Shown: positions 16,932 through 25,950, numbered from the stretch's first letter. The stretch is 64,000 bases of DNA from JAJDTT01 sp965116695 (GCA_965116695.1 OZ220706.1:3348001-3412000); one strand, 5' to 3'. The notes: generated by a model from the sequence alone, not told the origin. Program-made: numbers and translations.

Positions 16932-16969
16932 CCCGGGCAGGATTCGAGCCTGGGCGCCGTGAAACAAGC

Positions 16970-18265
16970 GTGAAGATACTGGTCGTCGGTTCAGGTGGAA
17001 GAGAGCACGCGCTGGTCTGGAAGCTGGGCTTGAGCGGACGGGTCCGGGAGATTTTCTGCTCCCCTGGAAACGCCGGGATCGCGGCGGCCGCCAAGACTCG
17101 TCTTCTCCCCAAGCTCACGCTCCAACAACTGCTGGATTTCGCCATCGATCACGGTGTGGACCTGGCCGTCGTGGGGCCGGAAGCCAGCCTGGTGGACGGC
17201 ATCGGAGACCTTTTTCGCCGGGCCGGAGTCCCGCTCGTGGGTCCTTCGGCGGAAGCGGCGCGTTTGGAGGGGAGCAAGGCCTTCGCCAAGGACTTCATGG
17301 CCCGCCACCGGATCCCCACGGCCGCCTATCGGATTTTCGACGAGCCTTCTGCCGCGGAGCGGGCGCTTCGGAGCGGATTCTTCGACTTTCCCGTGGTGCT
17401 CAAGGCCGATGGCTTGGCGGCCGGCAAAGGTGTCCTGATCTGCGCCGACCTGGAGGAGGCCATCGGCGCCCTCGACCGGATCATGATCGCCAGGCAATTC
17501 GGAGGCGCCGGCGACCGGCTGGTGGTCGAGGAGTATCTCCAGGGAGAGGAAGCTTCGTTCATGGTCCTGGCCGACGGCGCCGGCAACGTGGTCCCCATGG
17601 TCCCCTCCCAGGATCACAAGCAGATCTTCGAAGGAGACCGAGGGCCCAACACGGGTGGCATGGGAGCCTATTCCATGGACGGCCTCCTGTCTCCCGCTCT
17701 GCGGCGGCGGATCCTCGACGAAATCATTCTCCCCACCGTGGACGGTATGAACCAGGAGGGCCGGCCGTTCGCCGGAATCCTCTACGCCGGCTTGATGCTC
17801 ACTGCGGACGGCCCCCAGGTCCTGGAATACAACGTGCGTTTCGGAGACCCGGAGGCTCAGGTGATCCTTCCGCGGCTCCGGAGCGATCTCGCCACCCTTC
17901 TGCTCCAAGCGGCCCGGGGCGATCTGGCCTCCACCCAAGCCGAGTGGACTCCCGAAGCCGCGGTCTGTGTCGTCGCCGCGGCCAAGGGGTACCCGGGGTC
18001 CTATTCCAAGGGACAGGAGATCTCGGGCCTGGCGCAGGCGGACCGGATGGAGAACCTGGTGGTGTTCCATGCCGGAACGTCCCAGACGGACGGTCGGTTC
18101 GTGACCAGCGGCGGGAGGGTGCTGGGCGTCACGGCGCTGGCCCCCTCACTCGACGAGGCGGTGCGGCGCGCCTATTCGGGGTTGCAGGAGATTCAATTCG
18201 ACGGCATCTACTATCGGCGAGACATCGCGTACCGGCGGCTCGCCCAAGCAGAAAGGTATTCGTAA
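16970..18265 (+). CDS. purD: Phosphoribosylamine-glycine ligase (GARS)
   Basis: A 431-residue ATP-grasp enzyme that joins glycine to phosphoribosylamine, the second step of purine synthesis. It opens MKILVVGSGGREHALVWKL and carries the family signatures VVGPEASLVDG, LKADGLAAGKGV, PNTGGMGAYS and YNVRFGDPEAQV. It starts with GTG. The stop codon abuts the purE start, so the two are one transcription unit. Length is normal. Confidence 0.96.
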   Translation: MKILVVGSGGREHALVWKLGLSGRVREIFCSPGNAGIAAAAKTRLLPKLTLQQLLDFAIDHGVDLAVVGPEASLVDGIGDLFRRAGVPLVGPSAEAARLEGSKAFAKDFMARHRIPTAAYRIFDEPSAAERALRSGFFDFPVVLKADGLAAGKGVLICADLEEAIGALDRIMIARQFGGAGDRLVVEEYLQGEEASFMVLADGAGNVVPMVPSQDHKQIFEGDRGPNTGGMGAYSMDGLLSPALRRRILDEIILPTVDGMNQEGRPFAGILYAGLMLTADGPQVLEYNVRFGDPEAQVILPRLRSDLATLLLQAARGDLASTQAEWTPEAAVCVVAAAKGYPGSYSKGQEISGLAQADRMENLVVFHAGTSQTDGRFVTSGGRVLGVTALAPSLDEAVRRAYSGLQEIQFDGIYYRRDIAYRRLAQAERYS

Positions 18266-18748
18266 ATGAGCGCACCGAAAGTCGGCATTCTCATGGGAAG
18301 CGTTTCCGATCTCGGGGTGATGCGGGAGGCGAGCAAGATCCTGGAAGACTTCGGCGTTCCCTACGACATCCGGGTTCTCTCGGCTCACCGGTCTCCCTCT
18401 CTGACCCAGGAGTTTGCAGAGGATGCGGAGGGGCGCGGCATCCAGGTCCTGATCGCAGGAGCCGGCGCGGCGGCCCATCTGGCCGGTGTCCTGGCGGCCC
18501 ACACCATTCTGCCGGTGATTGGCGTCCCCATCGACTCGTCGCCGCTGAAAGGACTGGACGCCCTGCTGGCCACGGTGCAGATGCCGGGCGGCGTACCCGT
18601 GTCCACCATGGCCATCGGCAAGGCCGGCGCCCGCAATGCGGGCCTGGTGGCGGTCCAGATCCTGAGCCGCAACGATACGGGACTCCAGGACAAGCTGCGG
18701 GCCTACAAGGCGGCGCAACAGAAGAAAATCGAGAGCATCCAGCTCTGA
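18266..18748 (+). CDS. purE: N5-carboxyaminoimidazole ribonucleotide mutase / AIR carboxylase
   Basis: A 160-residue PurE. The N-terminal substrate loop ILMGSVSDLGVM, the VLSAHRSP catalytic region and the AGAAAHLAGVLAAHT core are all present. It interconverts N5-CAIR and CAIR in purine synthesis, or carboxylates AIR directly if it is a class II enzyme. No purK is visible in the window, so the class is open. The ATG directly follows the purD stop with zero spacing, indicating translational coupling. Confidence 0.95.
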   Translation: MSAPKVGILMGSVSDLGVMREASKILEDFGVPYDIRVLSAHRSPSLTQEFAEDAEGRGIQVLIAGAGAAAHLAGVLAAHTILPVIGVPIDSSPLKGLDALLATVQMPGGVPVSTMAIGKAGARNAGLVAVQILSRNDTGLQDKLRAYKAAQQKKIESIQL

Positions 18749-18765
18749 CGCCGATTCCCGGCCCG

Positions 18766-18782
18766 CCGGCCGGTGCGGCCGG
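18766..18782. terminator. Hairpin between convergent purE and pgeF
   Basis: CCGGCC and GGCCGG form a 6-bp stem with a 5-nt loop between the two convergent stop codons. No T-tract follows on either strand, so this is only a weak terminator candidate. Confidence 0.3.
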
Positions 18783-18799
18783 ACGACGATGGCGCCGCG

Positions 18800-19591
18800 C
18801 TACGCCAGGATTGGGTGGTGTTGCGCCGTATCGGGGCGGAATCCGGCCACGGTCCACATCCTCCGCTCCGTCTTCTCCCGCCGGTAGGAATAGAACCGGT
18901 CGTTCCGGCAGGAGGTGCAGAGGCCGGAGTCCACAATTCGGGTGAGGCCCAGTTGCTCCAGTTGGAGCCGGTTGGCCCGGATCAGGTCGAGATGCCTCCC
19001 CTGGAAGATCTTCTCCGTTTCGTGCCCCCGCTCCCGGAAGGCAACCCGGACCTCCTCGCCGACCTCGTAGCAACAACTCCGGATGCAGGGGCCGAACGCG
19101 GCGCGGAGGTCTTCCGGATCCGCGCCCGTCAGCCGGAGAAGGCGAGCCGCCGTCTTGCCGGTCACCCCCCTGCAGGTTCCGCGCCAGCCGGCGTGCGCCA
19201 TTCCCAGGACCCGCCGTTGCGGGTCCACGATCACCACGGAGAGGCAATCCGCCGTTCGGATCGCCGCATACCAGCCGGGGCAAGCCAGAATCACGGCATC
19301 CGCGCGAGGAGGACCGCCACCGCAATCCGGCCTTCTCGTTTCCACGTCCAGGACCGCGTCCGCGTGCTCTTGTTCCAACAGGATCAGCTTCCGGTCCGGT
19401 ATCCCGAGCGCGGCCAGAAACTCCTCGTCGGGTCCCGGCGGGCGAGCGGCCGGAGGAGCCGCGCTGAATCCGTCGGTTGCGCGAGTCGTGACGGCGTGCA
19501 CGAAACCCGGGATCGCCGTCAGGCCCCGGAAGGCAAGGTAGGGGAAGTCGCCGGCCGTCCTCTCCACCATCACGGGCTGCCAGGGTAACAT
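18800..19591 (-). CDS. pgeF: Laccase-domain purine nucleoside phosphorylase (YfiH/YlmD family)
   Basis: A 263-residue protein of the YfiH/YlmD/LACC1 family (old annotation: multicopper polyphenol oxidase). Zinc/active-site motifs are EQEHADAV, RTADCLSVVIVD, MAHAGWRG, GPCIRSCCYEV and CTSCRNDRFYSYRRE. Family members cleave adenosine/inosine phosphorolytically and deaminate adenosine; a role in peptidoglycan error correction (PgeF) has also been reported. A second in-frame start (MVERTAGDF) at 19570 is possible. It diverges from acpS, and an 18-bp palindrome sits between them. Confidence 0.9.
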   Translation of the reverse strand: MLPWQPVMVERTAGDFPYLAFRGLTAIPGFVHAVTTRATDGFSAAPPAARPPGPDEEFLAALGIPDRKLILLEQEHADAVLDVETRRPDCGGGPPRADAVILACPGWYAAIRTADCLSVVIVDPQRRVLGMAHAGWRGTCRGVTGKTAARLLRLTGADPEDLRAAFGPCIRSCCYEVGEEVRVAFRERGHETEKIFQGRHLDLIRANRLQLEQLGLTRIVDSGLCTSCRNDRFYSYRREKTERRMWTVAGFRPDTAQHHPILA

Positions 19592-19612
19592 GGCCTGGAA
19601 CTCACAACCCGC

Positions 19613-19630
19613 CGCACAGTAAACTGTGCG
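19613..19630. promoter_or_regulatory. Perfect 18-bp palindrome between pgeF and acpS
   Basis: CGCACAGT-AA-ACTGTGCG is a perfect inverted repeat with 8-nt arms. It lies 21 nt before the pgeF start and 20 nt before the acpS start, almost exactly in the centre of the 59-bp divergent gap. A dimeric regulator binding here could control both genes. Confidence 0.55.
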
Positions 19631-19650
19631 CGGTTCACAGAGGGCTCCCC

Positions 19651-20025
19651 ATGGTCGTCGGAATCGGACTGGACATCGTGGAGGTCGACCGCATCGCCAA
19701 GGCCTTGCGGGGCAGCAAATCCATCACCGAGCGAGTCTTCACCCCTGAGGAAATACGGTACTGCTCCCGGCGCAAGAACAAATATCAGCATTTCGCCGGA
19801 CGCTTTGCGGCCAAGGAGGCAGCCCTGAAGGCCCTGGGGACCGGTTGGCAGGCCGGGATCCGGTGGCGCGACGTCGAGACCACGGCCGGACCCATGGGCG
19901 AACCGCAGTTGACCCTTTACGGAAAAGCGGCCGCCATCTTCAAGGAATCGAAGGCTCGAACGAGCCTCCTCACCATCACCCACGCCACCGACTACGCGGT
20001 GGCCTGCGTCGTCATCGACGGTTGA
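19651..20025 (+). CDS. acpS: Holo-[acyl-carrier-protein] synthase
   Basis: A 124-residue phosphopantetheinyl transferase that converts apo-ACP to holo-ACP using CoA. The family motifs are GIGLDIVEVDRI at the N-terminus and FAGRFAAKEAALKALG in the middle; the Mg-binding Asp and Glu are in these two. Length is typical. GAGGG precedes the ATG. The end overlaps the convergent mtaB by 34 bp. It may also modify the ACP domain of the ElbD-like protein in this window (inference). Confidence 0.95.
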   Translation: MVVGIGLDIVEVDRIAKALRGSKSITERVFTPEEIRYCSRRKNKYQHFAGRFAAKEAALKALGTGWQAGIRWRDVETTAGPMGEPQLTLYGKAAAIFKESKARTSLLTITHATDYAVACVVIDG

Positions 20026-21344
20026 CGCGCCTGAGCGGGATTCACCGCCAGGCCATCTTCCGTCTCCCCTGCGGCCTCAACCTGGACCATTCTGTTGGGC
20101 GGCATGGGGACCGGAAAACGAACCTTGATGTAGTTGGCGGAGATCCCCTCCCACCTCCCGGCGGCGGACTCTCCCAGGGTCAGGACCGAGAGCTTCCTGC
20201 CGATGAACCGCCGCCGAAAGGCGCGGTTCTTCGCCGCAGAAATCTGCCTCAATTCCCAACACCGCTGGCGCCGGACCCGCGGGTCGACCTTGGACCCCAT
20301 GGCCGATGCACGGGTCCCGGGCCGGTCGCTGTAGGGGAACACGTGAAAATAGGTGAAGGGCAGGGCCCGGACGAAGCGGACGGTCTCCAGGTGATCCCGG
20401 GCGGTCTCACCCGGGAATCCAACCACCAGGTCCGTTCCGATGGACGCCTGGGGCAACCGGGTCCGGATCTCCTGCACGATCTCTCCGAACCTGGACGTGT
20501 CGTAGGGGCGCCACATCTTCCTCAGGATCCGGTTGCTTCCGCTCTGCAGGCAGATGTGGAAGTGAGGGCAGATCTTGTCGTTCCCGGCCGCCAACTCGAT
20601 GACCCGCCGCGACAGCTCCATGGGCTCGATGGAGCTCAGCCGCACCCGGACCAGCCCGGGCGTTCCGGCCACGTCCGCCAGGAGGCGATCCAGGGGATAG
20701 CGCGGTTTCAAATGCATCCCGTAGGTTCCAATATGGATTCCCGTCAGAACCACCTCCTGGAACCCCTTTCCAGCCAACTCGCGCACCTGCGCCAGAACCT
20801 GCTCCGGCGGCAGGCTCCGTCCGGGTCCGCGAACCAGCGGGATGATGCAGTAGGTGCACTTGGCGTCACAGCCGTCCTGGACCTTGACGAAGGGACGGAC
20901 CCGCAGCCCCGGTGAGCCGGCGGCGGCGCCCTCCATGGTGCGGACCTTGACGAACTCCTGCCGGTAGACGTCCGCCAGTTCGTCCGCGGTCAGGGCGGAT
21001 TCCGCCGTCCCGTCCACGATCCCCACCAGATCATTCTTGTGGGTGTTGCCGATGACGGCTTCGACGCCAGGTATTCGGGACAGGCTCTCCGGGTCCCGCT
21101 GGGCGTAGCAACCGGTCACCACGATCCGGGCGGCCCCGTTTTCGCGGTGAAACCGGCGAACCAACTGCCGCACCTGCTGATCGGATCGATGCGTGACGGT
21201 GCAGGAGTTGACGACGATGATCCCCGCCTTCCGCCAGTCCCAGGCCTCGCGGTAGCCCCGGCCCAGGAACTCCTGCCGGATGGCGGCGCTGTCGGACTGG
21301 TTGGTGCGGCAGCCGAAGCTGAAGATATGGAAACTCGAACTCAC
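19992..21344 (-). CDS. mtaB: tRNA t6A37 methylthiotransferase MtaB
   Basis: A 450-residue radical-SAM methylthiotransferase (MiaB family) that converts t6A37 to ms2t6A37 in tRNAs reading ANN codons. The N-terminal UPF0004 domain contains the three cluster cysteines (FGCRTNQSDS, VNSCTVTHRSD, VTGCYAQ). The radical-SAM motif is CDAKCTYC, followed by PLVRGPGRS. The FGCRTN form and the lack of the MiaB signature favour MtaB. A TRAM-like C-terminal region is present. It starts with GTG at 21344. Its 3' end overlaps acpS on the opposite strand. Confidence 0.92.
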   Translation of the reverse strand: MSSSFHIFSFGCRTNQSDSAAIRQEFLGRGYREAWDWRKAGIIVVNSCTVTHRSDQQVRQLVRRFHRENGAARIVVTGCYAQRDPESLSRIPGVEAVIGNTHKNDLVGIVDGTAESALTADELADVYRQEFVKVRTMEGAAAGSPGLRVRPFVKVQDGCDAKCTYCIIPLVRGPGRSLPPEQVLAQVRELAGKGFQEVVLTGIHIGTYGMHLKPRYPLDRLLADVAGTPGLVRVRLSSIEPMELSRRVIELAAGNDKICPHFHICLQSGSNRILRKMWRPYDTSRFGEIVQEIRTRLPQASIGTDLVVGFPGETARDHLETVRFVRALPFTYFHVFPYSDRPGTRASAMGSKVDPRVRRQRCWELRQISAAKNRAFRRRFIGRKLSVLTLGESAAGRWEGISANYIKVRFPVPMPPNRMVQVEAAGETEDGLAVNPAQARQPSMTTQATA

Positions 21345-21488
21345 CTGATTCCGCCTGTTCTCCTGACTTGGGGACCCGCCGTTCCTTTCACACTCGGCTG
21401 ATAGATTCTAGCAGTCGGCGCGAACCGCCATCACGGCACTCGTTCGACGCTTCGCACGGCCATCCCTGCGAAGCATCCGGACTCCAGC

Positions 21489-22268
21489 ATGAAAATCTGC
21501 GTTCTGGGAAGTGGCAGCGCGGGAAACTGCACCTACATCGCGACGCCGAAGACCCGGATTCTGGTTGATCTCGGCTTCGGCCGCCGGAGCCTTCACCGGC
21601 GCCTCCGGCAGGCGGGACTGTCGCTGGATGGGCTCGACGCTCTCCTCCTGACGCACGAACACACGGATCACGTCAGCGGCGTCCCGGCCCTGGTCCGAAG
21701 TCTGGAAGTCCCCGCATTCATGACCGGCGGAACCCTGAGGGAAAGCCCCGCGCTTCAGGAAGTGAACCGGGTGCAAATCGTTCCGGTCGGGGTTTCGTTT
21801 CACATCGGCGACCTGGAAGTCGAGGCTCTCCCCGTGTCCCACGACGCGGCCCAACCGGTCGGCTACCGCTTTGCCGCCGATGGGATACAAGGACTTCTTG
21901 CCACCGACCTGGGTGAACCGACGCCGGAAATCACGGAGCCTCTGGCCGGCTGCGACTGGTTGATCCTGGAATCCAACCACGACGAGGCGATGGTGCTGGC
22001 CGGGCCCTACCCCTGGCTCCTCAAGCAACGGCTGATGGGGCCGAAGGGCCACCTTTCCAACCATGCGCTGGGCCGGTGCCTCAGGGAACACCTGGGCGCC
22101 AGGACCAAACACCTGTTCCTGGCCCATTTGAGCCGCACCAACAACCATCCCCAACTGGCCCTGGAACAGGTCTCGGCGGCTCTTTCCGGCGCCTCCGAAA
22201 GAGGCGGATCCGGCCCCCGGGTTCACTTGACTCACCAGAACCGCCCCTCCATAGTCTTGAGCCTATGA
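21489..22268 (+). CDS. MBL-fold metallohydrolase, WalJ/YycJ type
   Basis: A 259-residue metallo-beta-lactamase-fold hydrolase. The metal-binding motif is LTHEHTDHVSGV, with later ligands in PVSHDAAQPVG, ATDLG and LESNHDEAM. The opening MKICVLGSGSAGNCTYI matches the YycJ/WalJ family, 5'-3' DNA exonuclease-like proteins linked to cell-wall/DNA-damage phenotypes in Firmicutes. Its TGA overlaps the purB ATG (ATGA), so it is translationally coupled to purB and pncB. The substrate is unknown. Confidence 0.88.
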   Translation: MKICVLGSGSAGNCTYIATPKTRILVDLGFGRRSLHRRLRQAGLSLDGLDALLLTHEHTDHVSGVPALVRSLEVPAFMTGGTLRESPALQEVNRVQIVPVGVSFHIGDLEVEALPVSHDAAQPVGYRFAADGIQGLLATDLGEPTPEITEPLAGCDWLILESNHDEAMVLAGPYPWLLKQRLMGPKGHLSNHALGRCLREHLGARTKHLFLAHLSRTNNHPQLALEQVSAALSGASERGGSGPRVHLTHQNRPSIVLSL

Positions 22269-23563
22269 TTCCCCGGTACAGCCGTCCCGAAATGGCCCGG
22301 ATCTGGTCGGAAGAAAACAAGTTCCGGAAGTGGCTCGAGGTGGAGGTGGCGGTCTGCCAAGTGCTGAGCGACGCCGGACGCATCCCCCCGGCGGCCATGT
22401 CGGAAATCCGCGAGAAGGCGGGGTTTTCCGTCGACCGGATCCACGAGATCGAGGCCGTCACGCGTCACGATGTCGTGGCCTTCATCCGGGCCGTGTCGGA
22501 AGTGGTCGGACCCTCCTCCCGGTTCATTCACATGGGTCTGACCTCCACCGACGTCGTGGACACGGCGCAGGCGCTCCAGGTCAAGGAAGCCTCCGAGCTG
22601 ATCGAATCCGCCCTCGTGGGCTTCCTGGAGGTGCTGCGCCGCCAGGCCCACCGGCACAAGGACACCCCGATGATGGGACGAACCCACGGGATCCATGCCG
22701 AACCCACGACGTTCGGCCTCAAAGTGACCGTCTGGTATTCGGAAATGGAGCGCAACCTGGAACGCTTCCGGAAAGCCCGCAAGACCTTGGAAGTCGGCAA
22801 GATCAGCGGTCCGGTGGGCACCTTTTCCCACCTCCCTCCGGCGGTCGAGGAGAAGGTCTGCGCCGCCCTCGGCATCGGCTATGCGGCCGCCTCCACGCAG
22901 ACCCTGCAACGGGACCGCCACGCCGAATACCTCTGCACCCTGGCCATTCTGGGTTCGACCTACGACAAGATCGCCACCGAGATTCGCCATCTGCAGCGGA
23001 CCGAAGTGGGCGAAGCCAGCGAGGCCTTTCGGACCGGCCAGACCGGCAGCTCCGCCATGCCCCACAAGAAGAACCCCATCAGCTCCGAGAACGTGAGCGG
23101 ACTCTCCCGGGTGCTTCGCGCCAACGCGCTGGCCGCGCTGGAAAACATCCCCCTCTGGCACGAGAGGGACATCTCCCACTCCTCGGTGGAGCGGGTCATC
23201 CTGCCCGACAGCACCACACTGGCCCACTACCTCACCCTGCGCCTGGGCCGGGTGGTGGACAACCTGGTGGTGAACCGGGAGAAAATGCTGGCCAACCTGG
23301 AGTTGATGGGGGGTCTGGTTTACTCAGGCACCTTGTTGCTGAAGCTGGTCATGGCGGGAGTTCTCCGCCGCCAGGCCTACGAATGGGTCCAGCGCAACGC
23401 CCTCCGGGTCTGGAATGAAAAGGCCGACTTCAAGACGCTGATCCTCGCCGACCCCGACATTCGATCCCACCTCTCGCCGGCCCAGATCGAAGCCGCCTTC
23501 GACCTCCGGCAGACACTTGAGCACGTCGACACGGTCTTTTCCCGCGTGTTTCCCGAAGCATGA
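22265..23563 (+). CDS. purB: Adenylosuccinate lyase
   Basis: A 432-residue fumarase-superfamily lyase that cleaves SAICAR and adenylosuccinate in purine synthesis. Signature SSAMPHKKNPISSE is intact, and TRHDVVAFIRAV and GRTHGIHAEPTTFG carry further active-site histidines. The start MIPRYSRPEM at 22265 is chosen over a longer reading that would run deep into the upstream gene; the 4-bp ATGA overlap supports it. The next gene, pncB, also overlaps by 4 bp. Length is typical of the short bacterial form. Confidence 0.96.
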   Translation: MIPRYSRPEMARIWSEENKFRKWLEVEVAVCQVLSDAGRIPPAAMSEIREKAGFSVDRIHEIEAVTRHDVVAFIRAVSEVVGPSSRFIHMGLTSTDVVDTAQALQVKEASELIESALVGFLEVLRRQAHRHKDTPMMGRTHGIHAEPTTFGLKVTVWYSEMERNLERFRKARKTLEVGKISGPVGTFSHLPPAVEEKVCAALGIGYAAASTQTLQRDRHAEYLCTLAILGSTYDKIATEIRHLQRTEVGEASEAFRTGQTGSSAMPHKKNPISSENVSGLSRVLRANALAALENIPLWHERDISHSSVERVILPDSTTLAHYLTLRLGRVVDNLVVNREKMLANLELMGGLVYSGTLLLKLVMAGVLRRQAYEWVQRNALRVWNEKADFKTLILADPDIRSHLSPAQIEAAFDLRQTLEHVDTVFSRVFPEA

Positions 23564-24921
23564 AATTGCGGCCCCTGTTTCCCTCCCAGGAAACCCTGGG
23601 CATCCACACCGACCTTTACGAATTGACCATGCTCGCCGCCTACTTCGAGGCGGGGTTCGCCGAGGAGCGCGCCACCTTCGAACTCTTTACCCGGCGCCTG
23701 CCGCCGCAGAGGCGTTTTCTGGTCGCCGCCGGGTTGGAGCAGGCGCTGCACCAGGTTCTGAACCTGCGCTTTCCGGAAGATGTCCTGGCCTGGCTGCGGA
23801 CCCTGGACGTCTTCCGCGCGGTCTCCCCGGGGTTCTTCGACTACCTCCGTGACTTCCGGTTCAGCGGCGATCTCTGGGCCTTGCCCGAGGGGACTCCGTT
23901 CTTCCCTCACGAACCCGTGCTCCAGGTCAGGGCCCCCGTCATGGAGGCGCAACTTCTGGAAACCTACCTGATCGCGTCGATCAGCTACCAGACGACGGTG
24001 GCGACCAAGGCGAGCCTGCTCTGCCGCGCTGCCCGGGGCCGGCCGGTGATCGACTTCGGCAGCCGCCGCGCACAGGGGCCCCAGGCCGGCCTCCTTGCGG
24101 CCCGCGCGTCGTTCATCGGCGGCTGCGCCGGCACCAGCAACGTTCTGGCCGGCTATCGACTCGGCCTTCCCCTCTACGGCACCATGGCCCACTCCTTCAT
24201 TCAATTCTTCGACGAGGAGAAGAGCGCCTTCGAGGCCTTCCAGCGATCCTTCCCCCGGCACACGATACTGCTGGTGGACACCTACGACACGCTCCGCGGC
24301 GTCAGGAACGCGCTCAGCCTCGCCTCGCCGGCGCAGGGAGTGCGGGTGGACAGCGGCGATCTGGGCCGAATGGCGCGTGCGGCCCGCAAGCTCCTGGACC
24401 GGAGCGGCCTCCATGAGACGCGGATCCTGGTCAGCGGGGATCTGGACCCGGAGAGGGTGCAGGCGCTGACGGAGGAGGAGGCGCCCATCGACGGCTACGG
24501 CGTGGGAACCGATCTGGTGGTCTGTCCGGAAGCCCCAACCTGCGATCTGGTCTACAAACTGGTGGAGCGGATCCACCAGGGCCGGAAGCAGCCCCGAATG
24601 AAGATCAGCGGGGACAAGGGGTCGTTCCCGCTCCGCAAGGAACTCTACCGCCACCGGGAGGGCCGGGATTTCGTTGGGGACCTCCTGGCGGCGGAAGGGG
24701 AAGCCGCGCCGGACGGACATACGCCGTTGCTGGTTCAATACCTGAAGAGCGGCGAGACGATCGTGGATCTTCCCGGCGTCCGCCAGGTGAGAGACTACGC
24801 GCGGACCCAGTTGGATGGTTTGCCGGAACGCTTGTGGCGGCCGGACGGCGAGGCATATTCCGTCCGGCACAGCCAGCGGCTCCAAGACGCCGAGCGCTCA
24901 CTGCGAAGGTCGCATCTCTGA
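23560..24921 (+). CDS. pncB: Nicotinate phosphoribosyltransferase
   Basis: A 453-residue enzyme making nicotinate mononucleotide from nicotinate and PRPP (Preiss-Handler NAD salvage). It begins with THTDLYELTM-type sequence (IHTDLYELTMLAAYFE), has the active-site region DFGSRRAQGPQAG, the FIGGCAGTSNV segment and DTYDTLRGV. The PncB family includes a phosphohistidine-dependent ATP coupling; the histidine region LYGTMAHSFIQ is present. It overlaps purB by 4 bp and ends 12 bp from the convergent deaminase fusion gene. Confidence 0.94.
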   Translation: MKLRPLFPSQETLGIHTDLYELTMLAAYFEAGFAEERATFELFTRRLPPQRRFLVAAGLEQALHQVLNLRFPEDVLAWLRTLDVFRAVSPGFFDYLRDFRFSGDLWALPEGTPFFPHEPVLQVRAPVMEAQLLETYLIASISYQTTVATKASLLCRAARGRPVIDFGSRRAQGPQAGLLAARASFIGGCAGTSNVLAGYRLGLPLYGTMAHSFIQFFDEEKSAFEAFQRSFPRHTILLVDTYDTLRGVRNALSLASPAQGVRVDSGDLGRMARAARKLLDRSGLHETRILVSGDLDPERVQALTEEEAPIDGYGVGTDLVVCPEAPTCDLVYKLVERIHQGRKQPRMKISGDKGSFPLRKELYRHREGRDFVGDLLAAEGEAAPDGHTPLLVQYLKSGETIVDLPGVRQVRDYARTQLDGLPERLWRPDGEAYSVRHSQRLQDAERSLRRSHL

Positions 24922-24933
24922 GATCGCCGCCGG

Positions 24934-25935
24934 CTATCCCACGGTCAACCGGCGGCACACGACCGACCCCTCCCGGAGGAGCCGAAACGATCTCTCCGAA
25001 AGCGGATACTCCAGGTTGTAGACCACCTCGCTCACCCCCGAATTGATGATCATCTTGCTGCAGGTCAGGCAGGGCGAGTATGTCGTATACAGAACGCCCC
25101 CGTTCACGCTGACCCCATGGTAGGCCGCCTGCGTGATGGCGTTCTCCTCGGCATGGGAACAGAGGCAGGCGTCCAGTTGCGTCCCGCTGTCCGCCAGTCC
25201 GGCACAACGGGGGCATCCCCCCTCGAAACAGTTCCGCGTGCCGCGCGGAGTGCCGTTGTAGCCCGTCGTTATGACCCGCCGATCGCGCACAATGATGGCG
25301 CCCACCTTGCGCTTGATGCAGTTGCTCCTGAGCGCGACCACCTGAGCCAGTTTCATGAAGTAGGGATCCCAGCCCGGCCGGGTCATCTTGGGAGCCGTTC
25401 GCTTAAACCATTCGGCGACCTTGTCCCGGAGATCCTGCCTGGTCCCGTTGTTGGCGAAGCTGACGTTGGCCAGCCGGCCGGTGGCCAGGAGTTGTTGGCC
25501 CTGCGTGTCCGGACTGGACAACTCCTGCCGTTCCAACTCCAGAAACCGCTCGAACGAGACGGGATCGCTCTCGCGGCCTCGGGTGCGGACGCGCCGATGG
25601 CGAACTTCAGCCTCCGCCTCGACCGCCACCAGGTAGAAATCGGGCTGCCGTGAAAATGCCCGGACCTCCGCCGGGTGGCGGAAGGAGTCCACGACATAGT
25701 TCCGGCCGGCCTCCAGCTTCGCCAGGATCTCCTGCGCCAAGTGGTCGCTGCCGTACTTGGACCGGAGCTCCCTCCCGGCGCGAATGAGACGAGGCCGCGT
25801 CACTTCCTCTCCTCGCCGAACGACTTCTTCGCGGATGACGTCCGAGAGGGACCAGAATCCGAAGCCCTTGGTCTGCAGGTAGTCGGCCACGACGCCCTTG
25901 CCGGCACCGTTGCGACCCGTGAGGCCTATGATCAC
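24934..25935 (-). CDS. P-loop (d)NMP kinase-like / dCMP deaminase fusion
   Basis: A 333-residue two-domain protein. Residues 1 to ~185 are a P-loop kinase-like domain (MIIGLTGRNGAGKGV; a VVDSFRHPAEV segment as in dephospho-CoA kinase/UPF0200 relatives). Residues ~190-333 are a zinc deoxycytidylate deaminase with CSHAEENAI, SPCLTCSKMI and an extra CFEGGCPRC cluster. The same architecture occurs in yeast Dcd1 and in the anti-phage deaminases DcdV/AvcD, which deplete dC nucleotides. The P-loop ends GKG rather than GKS/GKT. GTG at 25935 is chosen because an extended -10 (TGC-TATAAG) lies 6 nt upstream, predicting a leaderless mRNA; longer readings run into the divergent gene's promoter. Housekeeping dUMP supply is the default role. 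Confidence 0.85.
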   Translation of the reverse strand: MIIGLTGRNGAGKGVVADYLQTKGFGFWSLSDVIREEVVRRGEEVTRPRLIRAGRELRSKYGSDHLAQEILAKLEAGRNYVVDSFRHPAEVRAFSRQPDFYLVAVEAEAEVRHRRVRTRGRESDPVSFERFLELERQELSSPDTQGQQLLATGRLANVSFANNGTRQDLRDKVAEWFKRTAPKMTRPGWDPYFMKLAQVVALRSNCIKRKVGAIIVRDRRVITTGYNGTPRGTRNCFEGGCPRCAGLADSGTQLDACLCSHAEENAITQAAYHGVSVNGGVLYTTYSPCLTCSKMIINSGVSEVVYNLEYPLSERSFRLLREGSVVCRRLTVG

Positions 25936-25941
25936 CAAACC

Positions 25942-25950
25942 CTTATAGCA
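25942..25950 (-). promoter_or_regulatory. Extended -10 placing +1 at the deaminase GTG
   Basis: On the minus strand TGC-TATAAG is followed after 6 nt by the GTG start at 25935. With standard promoter spacing the transcript would begin at the start codon itself, so no ribosome-binding site would exist. Confidence 0.55.
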
